Of a stretch of DNA of 53,186 nucleotides, positions 42,247-50,367 are shown in pieces (position 1 is the stretch's first letter; every line of letters begins with the position of its first letter). Where the stretch lies: the IMG/VR virus record IMGVR_UViG_3300034631_000070, positions 1-53,186 of that record; one strand, 5' to 3'. The position numbers and the translations under genes are program-made. Origin of the DNA: a virus. The notes under the pieces were generated by a model. It saw only the letters and a list, made by a program, of their open reading frames with translations. It was not told the DNA's origin and did no database searches.

Positions 42247-42900
42247 CTAAGGTTTACGGTCTGTTGGTGGCAGAAAACGACTGACCTTTGCCGCCGCTTC
42301 TTTCGCAGTAACCACGCCATCTCGATCGCTGTCTAGCCCAGCGTTCTGCCGATAGGCAATCGTTCCCCTAGTGAAGAGGCGATAGTTCCCACCGTTGCCG
42401 ACAGCAGCAGGGTAGAGGACAGCCATATAAGTATCGATTAGGGTGTTAAGCTGCCCCTTAAACGGGCGTAGATATCGCTCTACATAATCAAGCTGCTCAA
42501 TTCGGCTCATTCGCGCAAGGGCAGCAGTTGAAGTTCCCAAGCCCCTTGCCGTAGCAGGCATGAACTGAATCAATCCGGTGGCATCAGAGCCTGCTAAGTT
42601 TTTTTTGCTAGGGCTAAAGGAGCCGCCACTCTCAAAATGCATGACTGCAAATAGATATTCAGGTTTGGTTCCCAGGCGATGAGCGATCGCTTGGGTCTTT
42701 TCAACAAATTCCGTATCCGAAGAGATCGCAGAAGGCAAGGTATAGGTTGCCTCTTGGTAAGACTGAGGAATTAAAGAGAATCGTTTCAATACGTTGTGCA
42801 ACGAGTTGAGGGCGATCGCTCCCACTAACCCCAGTAAGATCAAATCGCCCAAATAGTCAGGTGAGGAGTTAGAGCGCCTAGCCCATTGTTTTAGGCTCAT
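42247..42900 (-). CDS. Membrane-anchored lytic transglycosylase with EF-hand
   Basis: This 217-residue protein has a membrane helix at about 19-37, then an SLT-type lytic transglycosylase domain with catalytic E90 (M-H-F-E-S-G-G-S-F) and G-L-I-Q-F-M-P-A-T. A canonical EF-hand loop lies at 190-201 (D-S-D-R-D-G-V-V-T-A-K-E) near the C-terminus. It cuts cell-wall glycan from the periplasm side. It overlaps the preceding gene by 4 bases. The EF-hand suggests calcium control. Confidence 0.8.
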   Translation of the reverse strand: MSLKQWARRSNSSPDYLGDLILLGLVGAIALNSLHNVLKRFSLIPQSYQEATYTLPSAISSDTEFVEKTQAIAHRLGTKPEYLFAVMHFESGGSFSPSKKNLAGSDATGLIQFMPATARGLGTSTAALARMSRIEQLDYVERYLRPFKGQLNTLIDTYMAVLYPAAVGNGGNYRLFTRGTIAYRQNAGLDSDRDGVVTAKEAAAKVSRFLPPTDRKP

Positions 42901-43145
42901 TGCGTATCTTCCATGTATGAGACAAACTCTTCGTCAATGGCATCCCAATCCGGGACACTGTTTTCATCCTGACCCTGCCACTCTGGATGTGCGTGCCATA
43001 TCAGGCGCACAATTCTTAAATTTTCTGGGGAGTAACCCAAGTCCCCCACCATTTCAGGAAACTCGTAATGATGCACCCCTTCAGAGTCTGTATATACCTC
43101 ACAAAAGCCAGTAGACAAAACGGCTTCAACTTCTTTGCTTATCAT
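42897..43145 (-). CDS. Small acidic hypothetical protein
   Basis: This 82-residue acidic protein lies between the M23-type gene and the transglycosylase, overlapping both by 4 bases. No membrane helix or family is seen. Confidence 0.45.
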   Translation of the reverse strand: MISKEVEAVLSTGFCEVYTDSEGVHHYEFPEMVGDLGYSPENLRIVRLIWHAHPEWQGQDENSVPDWDAIDEEFVSYMEDTQ

Positions 43146-43861
43146 TGACCTTTCCTCACAAAAGCAAAGTAATTTTCAATCAGTGGCGCGGTGTGGGCAC
43201 GATCGGTAATCCTTGCCCCCCAGTTGTCGCCTTGGATTTTGTGAATCTGAGCGTGGACATGATCACCATTACTGCGTCCAGTTGATCCTTGAATCCCCAT
43301 CGCGTGACCCTTAAGCACCTGGTCGCCCTCTCTGACTAAAGGCTTCTCCATGTGAGCTATAAGCCAGCCGTAATCTTTGCCTTCGCAGGCAACCTGCACT
43401 ATTTGTCCTGCCCCTCTGCCCGTTGTTAAGTTGCCACTGACACCTTGAAACCAAACTCGGTTAACAACCCCTGTGCAGGGACTGGGAATCTCTACAGAAG
43501 TTGAACCATTGCGGCTTAGGGTAAAGTCCCAGCTACCAGGGGGAGAGTTATCGATTAGAAATGGGGTAGCCACTTTTAAAGCTTCAAAAGAGGTTGTTTT
43601 AGCCAGTGACGATCCAGTTTCGCTGGTCATTAGCTTGGGCAGTAACTGCGGCGGCGCAGGTACTGGTAAACGAAGTTTGAACGCCAAGACAATTAGCAAA
43701 ACAACTGCGATAAATCCCTTCAGACTACCGACTTCTTCTTGAGCATGGTGACGGGCGATCGCGCTAATCGCTTCCTCCAGCGTCTTCTCCGAAGGAAACC
43801 CATTGGGGTAGTCCCGCCGAAGCTGCTCAATTATCTCCTCACTCGTTATTCGGCGGGGCAT
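43142..43861 (-). CDS. Membrane-anchored M23-type peptidase-like protein
   Basis: From the ATG at 43861 (GGAGG site 7 bases before; the frame opens earlier at 43936) this protein of 239 residues has a cytoplasmic start, a membrane helix at about 50-70 and an M23 fold. It shows G-W-L-I-A-H, G-R-S-N-G-D-H-V-H-A-Q and other M23 residues. The first Zn ligand of typical M23 enzymes (H before D) is not obvious, so it may be inactive. It would act at the wall beside the transglycosylase. Confidence 0.6.
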   Translation of the reverse strand: MPRRITSEEIIEQLRRDYPNGFPSEKTLEEAISAIARHHAQEEVGSLKGFIAVVLLIVLAFKLRLPVPAPPQLLPKLMTSETGSSLAKTTSFEALKVATPFLIDNSPPGSWDFTLSRNGSTSVEIPSPCTGVVNRVWFQGVSGNLTTGRGAGQIVQVACEGKDYGWLIAHMEKPLVREGDQVLKGHAMGIQGSTGRSNGDHVHAQIHKIQGDNWGARITDRAHTAPLIENYFAFVRKGQ

Positions 43862-44217
43862 GGAACATCCTCCATCTTTAAAGTCCCGCCCAAATCCTTT
43901 GCGGTTTTGGCTAGCGAGGTCTGGTAAGTTTTGCAATCAATTTTTGTCTGCTCTGCTTCACTGGTGCCAGCAGACAACGGAATCACGCGACCGTGAGGAG
44001 TTTTAGGGGCGGGACGATCTAGCCCCTTATCGTTGCTGAGGTAGGGTGAATCAGGAATAGCCTCTATTGATTGATAAATCCTCTGCGCTGTGGCTTTGGC
44101 TTCATCAATTCCTTTGAGCATTCCTACCATCTTTGTCAAAGACGGGAGTATGTTTGTCCAGACCAAGAAGCAAAATACTCCAAAGCAAGCCGAAAGGTTC
44201 CAAATCGTCCGCCCCAT
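43846..44217 (-). CDS. Single-span membrane protein
   Basis: This 123-residue protein begins with ATG 44217, behind AGGAGG, and has a membrane helix at about 8-30. The C-terminal part has two cysteines (about residues 94 and 120) that could form a disulphide. It is coupled to the M23-type gene. No family recognised. Confidence 0.5.
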   Translation of the reverse strand: MGRTIWNLSACFGVFCFLVWTNILPSLTKMVGMLKGIDEAKATAQRIYQSIEAIPDSPYLSNDKGLDRPAPKTPHGRVIPLSAGTSEAEQTKIDCKTYQTSLAKTAKDLGGTLKMEDVPCPAE

Positions 44218-44226
44218 CAAATCCTC

Positions 44227-44673
44227 CTAGAGTTCGTCAAGGGTGACAATGCCATCGCCGTTACGGTCTTGGCTGACCACGCCGCCACCGTTAATCTGGG
44301 CAGAGCGCAAGGACGCACTGACCGGATTGACGCTACTCTCAAAAGAGCGCACAGGCTGTACGCTCCCCTGACCAATCGAGTTAACTGAGCTAGGTAGTGT
44401 AGGTAGAGGAACCTCAAATCGAAGCTTCCCACCTGTACCAGAATCAAGGCTGCTAGCATCTTTTCCATTGCGAAAAGCTGGAAAAGTTCCCATGATGAAC
44501 TCGTGCAATCCTCCGGAGATTGCCGCACCAGCATTCCGCCCCACATCCTGTGGGCGTGATACATCTCCGTCAGGCTTGAGGCTGCGAGTAATCAGTCCAC
44601 CCGCAAATTGGCCACCACCGTAAATAACTATTGCGGTTCCTAAAAGTAATCCAGCAATTCCTTTTCCGTCCAT
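44227..44673 (-). CDS. Membrane protein with C-terminal EF-hand
   Basis: This 148-residue protein has an N-terminal membrane helix (about 4-24), then a low-complexity middle, and ends with a canonical EF-hand loop, D-R-N-G-D-G-I-V-T-L-D-E, almost at its last residue. The EF-hand resembles that in the transglycosylase gene. It overlaps the ATPase stop by 1 base. Function is unknown; calcium-dependent assembly with the ATPase and transglycosylase is inferred. Confidence 0.55.
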   Translation of the reverse strand: MDGKGIAGLLLGTAIVIYGGGQFAGGLITRSLKPDGDVSRPQDVGRNAGAAISGGLHEFIMGTFPAFRNGKDASSLDSGTGGKLRFEVPLPTLPSSVNSIGQGSVQPVRSFESSVNPVSASLRSAQINGGGVVSQDRNGDGIVTLDEL

Positions 44674-46103
44674 TACTCTTCATCCTTTTCTAGTCGTTGT
44701 TTTGCGATCTCAACAGCATTCCTCCAGGCGTCCGCGACAAACCTTGCATACCTAGGCGATCGCGGGCCATAAGGAACACCGAAGCCCTGACAGACTTCCT
44801 CTTTCAGCGGCGATTTTATCTCCCCTGCCACGAAGCGGTAGGCAAGGGTTTCAAGCCACTGTTTCTTTTCAGAAGTCCAAATACTTTTCCACCAAGCTAG
44901 GTCTGCATCTTGGGGCTGCTTGGTTTTGATTTCCCAGGTAGGAGCCATTGAAAGATCTGGAATGACTTGAATGGTTGCTCCCCTGCCCGGAATTTGAACA
45001 CAGGCGACTCTTACTTTCTGCTTGAGTAAGGTTCCTGCTTCTTGGGCAAGTTCCTTGGCTTTGCTCTTAGAGAGCCTGAGCAACGCATCCGAGTCTGCTG
45101 CATCATCTCCACAGATCGCTAGAGCCATATTGCGCCGTGTATCCTCGCTGATGTCCGCTTCGCCAACTGCTAGGGCTTGTCCAGAGAGCAAGAACTTCCA
45201 TCCATAGCCAGCGGATTCGTAAAGGAATTTGGCTAACAATCGGCTAAACTCGCCGTCCTTTCCTTTCCCGCCATTACAAGCTTTGGCGGTGGAGTTGAGT
45301 TCGTCGATCAAAATAATGCGCTTGGGCTTGTTAATCCCCAGCTCTTTGCGTCTTTCTAGCTCCTCGTCTTCTGCTAAGAAGGCTGCCATGATATCTTCCG
45401 GCTTGCGCTGCACGTAGCTGCGAGGCAGGCGCATCCAGTCGTTCTTCCGGCCTGTTACTGGGTCAGGTTTGAGATAGTGAATATCCCAAATCCGAAGTTC
45501 CACGTTTGAATCTGCTTTGAGAATTTCTTTCAAAATCCAGAGCATCAAAAAGGTTTTTCCTGCTCTTGTACGCCCCGCGATCCAGGCGTGAGGCGCTTTG
45601 AGAAATTCCTTAAGCCAAGTTACAGCAAGGGTCTTTTTCTCCAGAGCCGTTTTTACCTGGGCTGGTGCAGTGTTAAGCCAGACAACCTCAGCGGTTTTCT
45701 TTCCTCTCAGAACAGCCCAAGACAGACCGCCAGCGATCGCCGTCCCCAGCGACTCGTTAAAGATTTGCCCCGTGATGATTGCTGTTTCTGCAAAGTCTTT
45801 TCTAAAGGCATCAGGGCGCAAATCAATTAGGGCATTGCCTGCACCATCGTCGGCGCTGAGGATTAACCCAGCCATAAGAATAGAGCTACCCATCATAATC
45901 AGGTAAAATTCCCGGTTCCGGATGGGGTTTTTACCATGATCAATCTGGTAGCCAGCCTGAGCCTGATTGAGGTACGGATGAAATCCGCCGATGTAGCTTT
46001 CACTTTTGAGCGAAACTCCCCAAAACGTCACAGCGCTAGCTATAGAAGCAACAAAGCCAAGAATGGCGAGGTGCTTTGCTTGGTATCTATTTGGGTAAGC
46101 CAT
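44673..46103 (-). CDS. FtsK/TraB-like membrane ATPase
   Basis: This 476-residue protein has two membrane helices (about 11-31 and 65-83) and a P-loop ATPase: Walker A G177-R-T-R-A-G-K-T184 and Walker B R-I-I-L-I-D-E at 262-268. It fits the FtsK/HerA group that pumps DNA through a membrane. The C-terminal 60 residues are helical and could be a small DNA-binding part. It overlaps its neighbours and lies in a run with the wall-cutting and membrane genes. A single ATPase of this kind without a relaxase recalls TraB-type dsDNA transfer of actinomycetes. That role is inferred. Confidence 0.65.
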   Translation of the reverse strand: MAYPNRYQAKHLAILGFVASIASAVTFWGVSLKSESYIGGFHPYLNQAQAGYQIDHGKNPIRNREFYLIMMGSSILMAGLILSADDGAGNALIDLRPDAFRKDFAETAIITGQIFNESLGTAIAGGLSWAVLRGKKTAEVVWLNTAPAQVKTALEKKTLAVTWLKEFLKAPHAWIAGRTRAGKTFLMLWILKEILKADSNVELRIWDIHYLKPDPVTGRKNDWMRLPRSYVQRKPEDIMAAFLAEDEELERRKELGINKPKRIILIDELNSTAKACNGGKGKDGEFSRLLAKFLYESAGYGWKFLLSGQALAVGEADISEDTRRNMALAICGDDAADSDALLRLSKSKAKELAQEAGTLLKQKVRVACVQIPGRGATIQVIPDLSMAPTWEIKTKQPQDADLAWWKSIWTSEKKQWLETLAYRFVAGEIKSPLKEEVCQGFGVPYGPRSPRYARFVADAWRNAVEIAKQRLEKDEE

Positions 46104-47112
46104 TGTCTTTTTCTTCCGGCTTAGGTGAGGCAGAAGGTTGTGGAGGTACAGCCTCAGAATCAGAAATGCCCAGCTCTCTCAACTTTTGCTCGTGAGTGCG
46201 GCGTCGGACAACTGCACCAAGCCGCCACATATCAGCCATGTGTCGATTCAACTCGGCTGGGCGGATAGTCTCCTGGACTACGTTATTAGCGGATGGGCGC
46301 GACGGCAACGGACGAAGAGCAACCCCAGAGCGCTCCATTGCTTTGATTAAGTCATAGGATGAGGGGCAGGCATACTCGCTGCTGGCGCATACAGCCTCAA
46401 TAGCCATTGCTGCCTGTTCCTCTATTTCAGGATTGTTATTAGGAATTTCAACATCCCAGATGATCCGCAGGGCATCTAGCACAGCGAAACTATCAGCGAG
46501 TAGCGGCAGAAGAGTTTTCTGATGAGCAGCAGTGCCGCTAAATTCACCAGAGTTGATCAGCAGTTTTTGCTGTTCTTGAACTTGCCGATACACTTCTCTC
46601 AGCAAAGTAATATCTCTGGGAATGCTATTTCCTTCCAGCTCTTTCTGAGACTTGCTCAACATAAAAGCCCTACGGGCATTCTTAGCATTGTCTACCAAGC
46701 TCTCTGTTTCTAGAAGTGCCAGTCCCAGCGCTTCGTCCCTAGCTTGAGTAGTAGCGTCGATTTGTAATGAGGGAATTTCAATTTCAGCAGGGGAAGTAGA
46801 AGGAGTAGGAGTCGGCTGCTGAGTTTGAGGCTCTTGAACTTGAACGTTTTGGAGCTGCTTAACTTCCCGCTGAGGGCGGTTAAGCAGAATGCTGCTGACA
46901 ATCCCCAATCCCGCAAGTCCTACTAGTACAGTGAAAATTCGACGGCGATTAACGTCTTTCGCCTTCAGTGCTGAATCTACAAGTTCTTTGTGTTGAGAAG
47001 TAACGTCAACGGGTTCTTGTTCTTCTGGTTGAGGTTTTCCATTACTTTGAGCAGAAACCTCTTCCTCTTCCTGCGGCTCCCAAATTTCAAATCCTTCAAA
47101 CCCTCCCATCAT
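46087..47112 (-). CDS. Bitopic membrane protein with proline-rich spacer
   Basis: This 341-residue protein has an acidic cytoplasmic N-terminus, one membrane helix at about 56-74, a proline/threonine-rich spacer (about 90-115) and a helical domain at 120-330 with two cysteines. The layout recalls VirB10 and similar scaffolds, but the beta-barrel of that family is absent. It overlaps the ATPase start by 17 bases. It may link an inner-membrane motor to the wall. Confidence 0.5.
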   Translation of the reverse strand: MMGGFEGFEIWEPQEEEEVSAQSNGKPQPEEQEPVDVTSQHKELVDSALKAKDVNRRRIFTVLVGLAGLGIVSSILLNRPQREVKQLQNVQVQEPQTQQPTPTPSTSPAEIEIPSLQIDATTQARDEALGLALLETESLVDNAKNARRAFMLSKSQKELEGNSIPRDITLLREVYRQVQEQQKLLINSGEFSGTAAHQKTLLPLLADSFAVLDALRIIWDVEIPNNNPEIEEQAAMAIEAVCASSEYACPSSYDLIKAMERSGVALRPLPSRPSANNVVQETIRPAELNRHMADMWRLGAVVRRRTHEQKLRELGISDSEAVPPQPSASPKPEEKDNGLPK

Positions 47113-47151
47113 GGCAAAAGCCTCGGTTGCAAATAGCGGTTGTTTGGTTGC

Positions 47152-47184
47152 AGGCTCAACATGGAAAAATCAGTGGTTGAGCCT
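47152..47184. repeat. Intercistronic hairpin AGGCTCAAC/GTTGAGCCT
   Basis: A 9-bp inverted repeat with a 15-base loop lies in the 91-base gap between two cargo genes. No T-run follows the hairpin. Confidence 0.6.
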
Positions 47185-47203
47185 GGTTGCTGGTTGTTAG
47201 ATG

Positions 47204-47539
47204 CTACGAACCCAGGCGATTCTGGCCCGATAGCGCTGCGTAGGCTTCCGAAAGCCTTGCTGCTTGCTCTGGCTCTATTTCAGAGCGCTGAAGTTGCATC
47301 AAGATAGCTTCCTCTGGGGTTGTTGGAATCTTCCGCTTTCCCAGAAACTCAGCCACCAGCAGGGTAGCGGCGGAAGCTAATCCAGCCCCCGTTCCTATTT
47401 GGTAGGCGATCGCCATCATTCGCTCTTCGGAAACAGACTTTTCCAATGCAGGCAAGACTAGGAGCTGCATCGCAACAGCACTGCCTACAACTCCCGTCGC
47501 TGCTACACCTAATGCTTTTACTAAGAGGTTCACGAACAT
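47204..47539 (-). CDS. Two-span small membrane protein
   Basis: This 111-residue protein has hydrophobic stretches at about 8-32 and 44-66 and then an acidic soluble tail. It is the second gene of the cargo operon. No family recognised. It may be a pore or scaffold subunit of the same complex. Confidence 0.5.
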   Translation of the reverse strand: MFVNLLVKALGVAATGVVGSAVAMQLLVLPALEKSVSEERMMAIAYQIGTGAGLASAATLLVAEFLGKRKIPTTPEEAILMQLQRSEIEPEQAARLSEAYAALSGQNRLGS

Positions 47540-47553
47540 TCTCCTTTGGAGTT

Positions 47554-48114
47554 CTAGGCAGTTGCAGAGGAGGGTGCCTTCTCTGAAGCCGCGCCCTCTA
47601 GCGTCCTCGCATCGGTCGAGAAACCATCTAGTAAGTTTCCCTCGTCATACCCAAGGATGTTTCCTAGCAGGCACGCTTCCACGAGTCGCTCTGATTGACG
47701 GACTTTTTCCTTGACTTCTGGGGAGTGAAAATTCCCCGTTGCCAGATATTGGGCAGTGCGGACGTTTTTGGTGATAACTAGTCCTGCCGCCTGTTTCTCA
47801 GCACTGCGATCGATTAGTGCAAGCTGATCTTGCCGCATTTCCTCGGCAGTCTTGGCACCTTCCTCATTGATTTTTTCCGTATAAGCCTGCGTCTTAGAAT
47901 TTGCCGTGACAGCCCGTTCTCCGGCACGGTAACGTTTAATTGCTTCACCTGGCTCTCTAATACTTTGGGCAGTCATTAAGGAATCGATCTCATCAATCTC
48001 TTTACACTGGTTTTTTGTGAACGGCTCAGAGGCTCCAATACCCTCTGCGATTGCCTTTCCACGAGCCTTAGAAACAACCTTTTTACCTTGAAACAGTTGA
48101 GCAATCGTCGTCAT
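47554..48114 (-). CDS. Hypothetical cargo-operon protein
   Basis: From the ATG at 48114, which has a GAGGA site 7 bases before it, this protein of 186 residues is helical and rich in A, E, K and R. No membrane helix or motif is seen. It probably leads the membrane-complex operon. The frame opens earlier at 48150, inside the preceding gene. Confidence 0.5.
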   Translation of the reverse strand: MTTIAQLFQGKKVVSKARGKAIAEGIGASEPFTKNQCKEIDEIDSLMTAQSIREPGEAIKRYRAGERAVTANSKTQAYTEKINEEGAKTAEEMRQDQLALIDRSAEKQAAGLVITKNVRTAQYLATGNFHSPEVKEKVRQSERLVEACLLGNILGYDEGNLLDGFSTDARTLEGAASEKAPSSATA

Positions 48115-48379
48115 AGCTTTCCTCGGTGAAATTATATTTATTGCCGCCACACCTAAGGTGCAGCGCGTACTTGAGCAGTTTTTTGTATTCAGAAAGGGAA
48201 AAGAAATCAGCGTTTGAAGAGATTTCTAAACAGTCGCACCATCGCCAAAAAGTGGATTGGTTGACTGTCCTTTGTGATACTCCCCACCGTTTGAGTGAAA
48301 TGTCGGCAATCACTTTCTTCTTGGGGACTTGTGTTTGGATACCATGCATCTTGCATTCAAATTTCCATGCACCTTGCAT
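48083..48379 (-). CDS. HTH-like regulator of the cargo operon
   Basis: This frame (98 residues from ATG 48379, or about 88 from ATG 48349) has a basic N-terminus and I-S-L-K-R-W-G-V-S-Q-R-T-V, a helix-turn-helix-like stretch. It overlaps the start of the next cargo gene by 32 bases. Two palindromic operator-like boxes lie at its start. A self-regulating role is inferred. Confidence 0.45.
   Translation of the reverse strand: MQGAWKFECKMHGIQTQVPKKKVIADISLKRWGVSQRTVNQSTFWRWCDCLEISSNADFFSLSEYKKLLKYALHLRCGGNKYNFTEESYDDDCSTVSR
48342..48379. promoter_or_regulatory. Two ATGCA-N3-TGCAT operator-like boxes
   Basis: On the minus strand ATGCAAGGTGCATGG (48379-48365) and ATGCAAGATGCATGG (48356-48342) are palindrome-like and 23 bases apart. 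They overlap the possible starts of the HTH-like gene. This looks like an operator pair two helical turns apart. Confidence 0.6.
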
Positions 48380-48395
48380 AGAGGCTTGTAAACAT

Positions 48396-48422
48396 TAAAA
48401 AGCCCCTCAAGTTGAGGGGCTA
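48396..48422 (-). terminator. Rho-independent terminator
   Basis: On the minus strand AGCCCCTCAACTTGAGGGGCT folds into a perfect stem and is followed by TTTTT. It ends transcription from the gene at 48457-48654. Confidence 0.88.
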
Positions 48423-48456
48423 GGTGCAAGAGCGGTAGTATTGTCCACTTCAGCCG

Positions 48457-48654
48457 TTAGTCTTCTTCATGATCGTTCACCAGAAATGTGTTGTCATTTT
48501 TGCTGAAAACTAATTCCTGTTTAAATTCGACAACATAGACCCTTGTTAGTTCGTACTTTTCAGCTCTGTCATCAAATAGGCAGTTAACTGTTTGAACTTC
48601 TTTTCTGCCTGAGTTGCAATAGTGGATAGTCCCAGTGATAGTTCTAATTTTCAT
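48457..48654 (-). CDS. Hypothetical small beta-rich protein
   Basis: From ATG 48654 (the frame also opens with TTG at 48678, overlapping the preceding gene) this 65-residue protein has alternating strands such as R-T-I-T-G-T-I-H-Y-C. No family recognised. It is co-transcribed with the HTH gene before it. Confidence 0.45.
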   Translation of the reverse strand: MKIRTITGTIHYCNSGRKEVQTVNCLFDDRAEKYELTRVYVVEFKQELVFSKNDNTFLVNDHEED

Positions 48655-48670
48655 AGGTGTTAGTTCCACT

Positions 48671-48886
48671 TCAAGCAACTTGGCTTTCTGTCTCTGCTTT
48701 TTTTTCGCGCTCCCACTTTTCGTCCAGGAGCTGGCAGGTACGCTGTACCAGATCGGATGGATGCCTAAATTTCTTAGCTGTAGAGCGGAAGCCCCAAGCT
48801 CTCACCGTTGCCTCAGTGAGATGCAGTTCATTTGCTAGCTGAGTATATGACAAGTTCCACTTTCTTAAGAGAGCGATCGGGTGCAT
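48671..48886 (-). CDS. Small HTH protein
   Basis: This 71-residue protein has L-S-Y-T-Q-L-A-N-E-L-H-L-T-E-A-T-V-R-A-W-G, a standard helix-turn-helix. I prefer ATG 48886 over the TTG at 48892; an AAAGGAGG site lies 10 bases before the ATG. It is divergent from a plus-strand ribbon-helix-helix gene across an operator region. A switch role is inferred. Confidence 0.65.
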   Translation of the reverse strand: MHPIALLRKWNLSYTQLANELHLTEATVRAWGFRSTAKKFRHPSDLVQRTCQLLDEKWEREKKAETESQVA

Positions 48887-48983
48887 AATCAAATTGCCTC
48901 CTTTGGGGGTAAGCGATCGCTTGCGATATCTGGTGGATGGAGCGGCGATCGCTTTTGCTTGTAGTTTACTCCCAAATGGGAAA

Positions 48984-49016
48984 ATGGGAAAATTACCACT
49001 AGAGGAATTTTCCCAT
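48984..49016. promoter_or_regulatory. ATGGGAAAATT inverted repeat in a divergent promoter region
   Basis: ATGGGAAAATT (48984-48994) and AATTTTCCCAT (49006-49016) form a perfect 11-base inverted repeat with an 11-base spacer. A further GGGAAAA copy lies just to the left. The block is in the 148-base gap between the HTH and ribbon-helix-helix genes and is a good operator candidate. Confidence 0.7.
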
Positions 49017-49034
49017 CAATGCCAAAATTAGGGC

Positions 49035-49340
49035 ATGGAAGATACTGAAGAAATCAAACTAAAGATAAACCCTGCTCTAAAACAACGTTTTCAAATTAAG
49101 TGTGCAGAACGGCGCACTAAGATGAGTCCAGTCTTGCGAGACTTCATTCAGTCTTGGTGCGAGGCTGATTCTAACGAAAGTACCTCATCCAATCTGGCGG
49201 CTGAATTCCTCAAAAAAGTAGCAGCGGGAGAAACTCCAGATAATCGCGAATTTGTAGCCTTAGCCGCTGAGTTGGGTATAAGTACAAGAGAGCTAATGAA
49301 AATAAAGAAATCCGAAAACGGAGTGAAAAATGGGATCTAA
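49035..49340 (+). CDS. Ribbon-helix-helix protein
   Basis: This 101-residue protein reads as an Arc/CopG-like DNA-binding unit in the first 40 residues (I-K-L-K-I-N-P-A-L-K-Q-R-F then a helix with S-P-V-L-R-D-F-I). A second helical half follows, with L-A-A-E-L-G-I-S-T-R-E-L. It likely binds the nearby inverted repeat. Its stop overlaps the next gene by 11 bases. Confidence 0.6.
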   Translation: MEDTEEIKLKINPALKQRFQIKCAERRTKMSPVLRDFIQSWCEADSNESTSSNLAAEFLKKVAAGETPDNREFVALAAELGISTRELMKIKKSENGVKNGI

Positions 49341-49995
49341 TCTTCTTTGGCAGACAATTCGCCATACAGACTGGAAAGTCTCCGTCGATTTTCAGTCCCG
49401 GACTCTCAAGATATCTAACCTCAAAAATCCTAAAGAGCATCAACAGCTTTTAGATAAGCACCTTGAGGAAATTGCCTTGTGGGCTTATCGAGTAGGTTGC
49501 CAGCAAGCGTTGATAGGGAATTATCTAGAGATTCCGGTAGAGATGGTTACTACGTCAACCAATGAGGCTGAAGGTGATCGCGTCATCGTTCAACCGGAAC
49601 GCACTTTGATATCTTCCCCCAGGTCTCGCACAGAAGAATTAGAGATTGAGGCAAAGTCCGCTCCCAATCCCGTAGGTTTTGCAAGCCTACGGAATGGCAA
49701 GATCCTCTACATGAATCCCAAAATGCCTTCCTTCACAGGTTTGCCCTTTGATGAGATCGCACCGCCCGATATTAGAGAGCAGTTCCAGTCACGCTCAGGC
49801 TTGCAGCCCGACGACCTGGACGCCTTCAACTCGCGACTAGAACAAGACGGCGTAATCAACGGCTTCCTAACCGCCTTCCGCACCAACGGCGACTTCGGGC
49901 GATTCTGGGGAAAGTTCAGCAAAGAAATTTACAACGGCGTCCCCATCAGAAGATCCGAGTATCACCACTTCGAGCTACTCCAAGCCTGCTGCTAA
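49330..49995 (+). CDS. Protein with a PAS-like domain
   Basis: The C-terminal half of this 221-residue protein (about 115-220) has a PAS-like pattern: N-P-V-G-F-A-S-L-R-N-G-K-I-L-Y-M-N-P-K, then F-G-R-F-W-G-K-F. The N-terminal part has a helical segment that could be a DNA-binding unit. It is coupled to the ribbon-helix-helix gene and ends before a terminator. A sensor for the cargo switch is inferred. Confidence 0.5.
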   Translation: MGSNLLWQTIRHTDWKVSVDFQSRTLKISNLKNPKEHQQLLDKHLEEIALWAYRVGCQQALIGNYLEIPVEMVTTSTNEAEGDRVIVQPERTLISSPRSRTEELEIEAKSAPNPVGFASLRNGKILYMNPKMPSFTGLPFDEIAPPDIREQFQSRSGLQPDDLDAFNSRLEQDGVINGFLTAFRTNGDFGRFWGKFSKEIYNGVPIRRSEYHHFELLQACC

Positions 49996-50023
49996 CGAAA
50001 CAAATAAGCCTGAATATCACTAG

Positions 50024-50060
50024 AAGGTCTAGGTAGCGTTAAACTACCCAGACCTTTTTA
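50024..50060 (+). terminator. Rho-independent terminator
   Basis: AAGGTCTAGGTAG, loop CGTTAAA, CTACCCAGACCT forms a stem with one mismatch and is followed by TTTTT. It ends the plus-strand pair at 49035-49995. Confidence 0.85.
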
Positions 50061-50063
50061 GCA

Positions 50064-50333
50064 ATGTTAAACCCAAGCAAATCGTCCATACTGACCGACC
50101 ACCTTGCAAATTGGATCGCAGCGATCGCGACAGCGGCAACCTTAACGACACTCGCGACAGTCAGCAACACAAACAATCAAGTAGCCCGGTTAGAAGAACA
50201 GAATAAAGCTATCAAAGAGCAGCTCAATAAAATCGAAGTCGCAGTGGAGCGACAATCTGCTACGCAAACTTCGAGCGCACAACTAATAAGTCAACTACAA
50301 ATAAAAGTCGAGTCACTAGAAAATAGAAGGTAG
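50064..50333 (+). CDS. Small membrane/coiled-coil protein
   Basis: This 89-residue protein has a hydrophobic helix at about 15-35 and a coiled coil at 38-87 (V-A-R-L-E-E-Q-N-K-A-I-K-E-Q-L). It is the last gene before the phage end. No ribosome site is obvious. Function unknown. Confidence 0.45.
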   Translation: MLNPSKSSILTDHLANWIAAIATAATLTTLATVSNTNNQVARLEEQNKAIKEQLNKIEVAVERQSATQTSSAQLISQLQIKVESLENRR

Positions 50334-50367
50334 CTTATTGCAAAATATACTCAGTAAGAATAGGCTG

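Noticed and set aside
44673-46103. ATPase as a type IV coupling protein of a full conjugation system
   Set aside because: No relaxase, VirB4-type ATPase or pilin-like gene is visible, so only a minimal translocase role is proposed.
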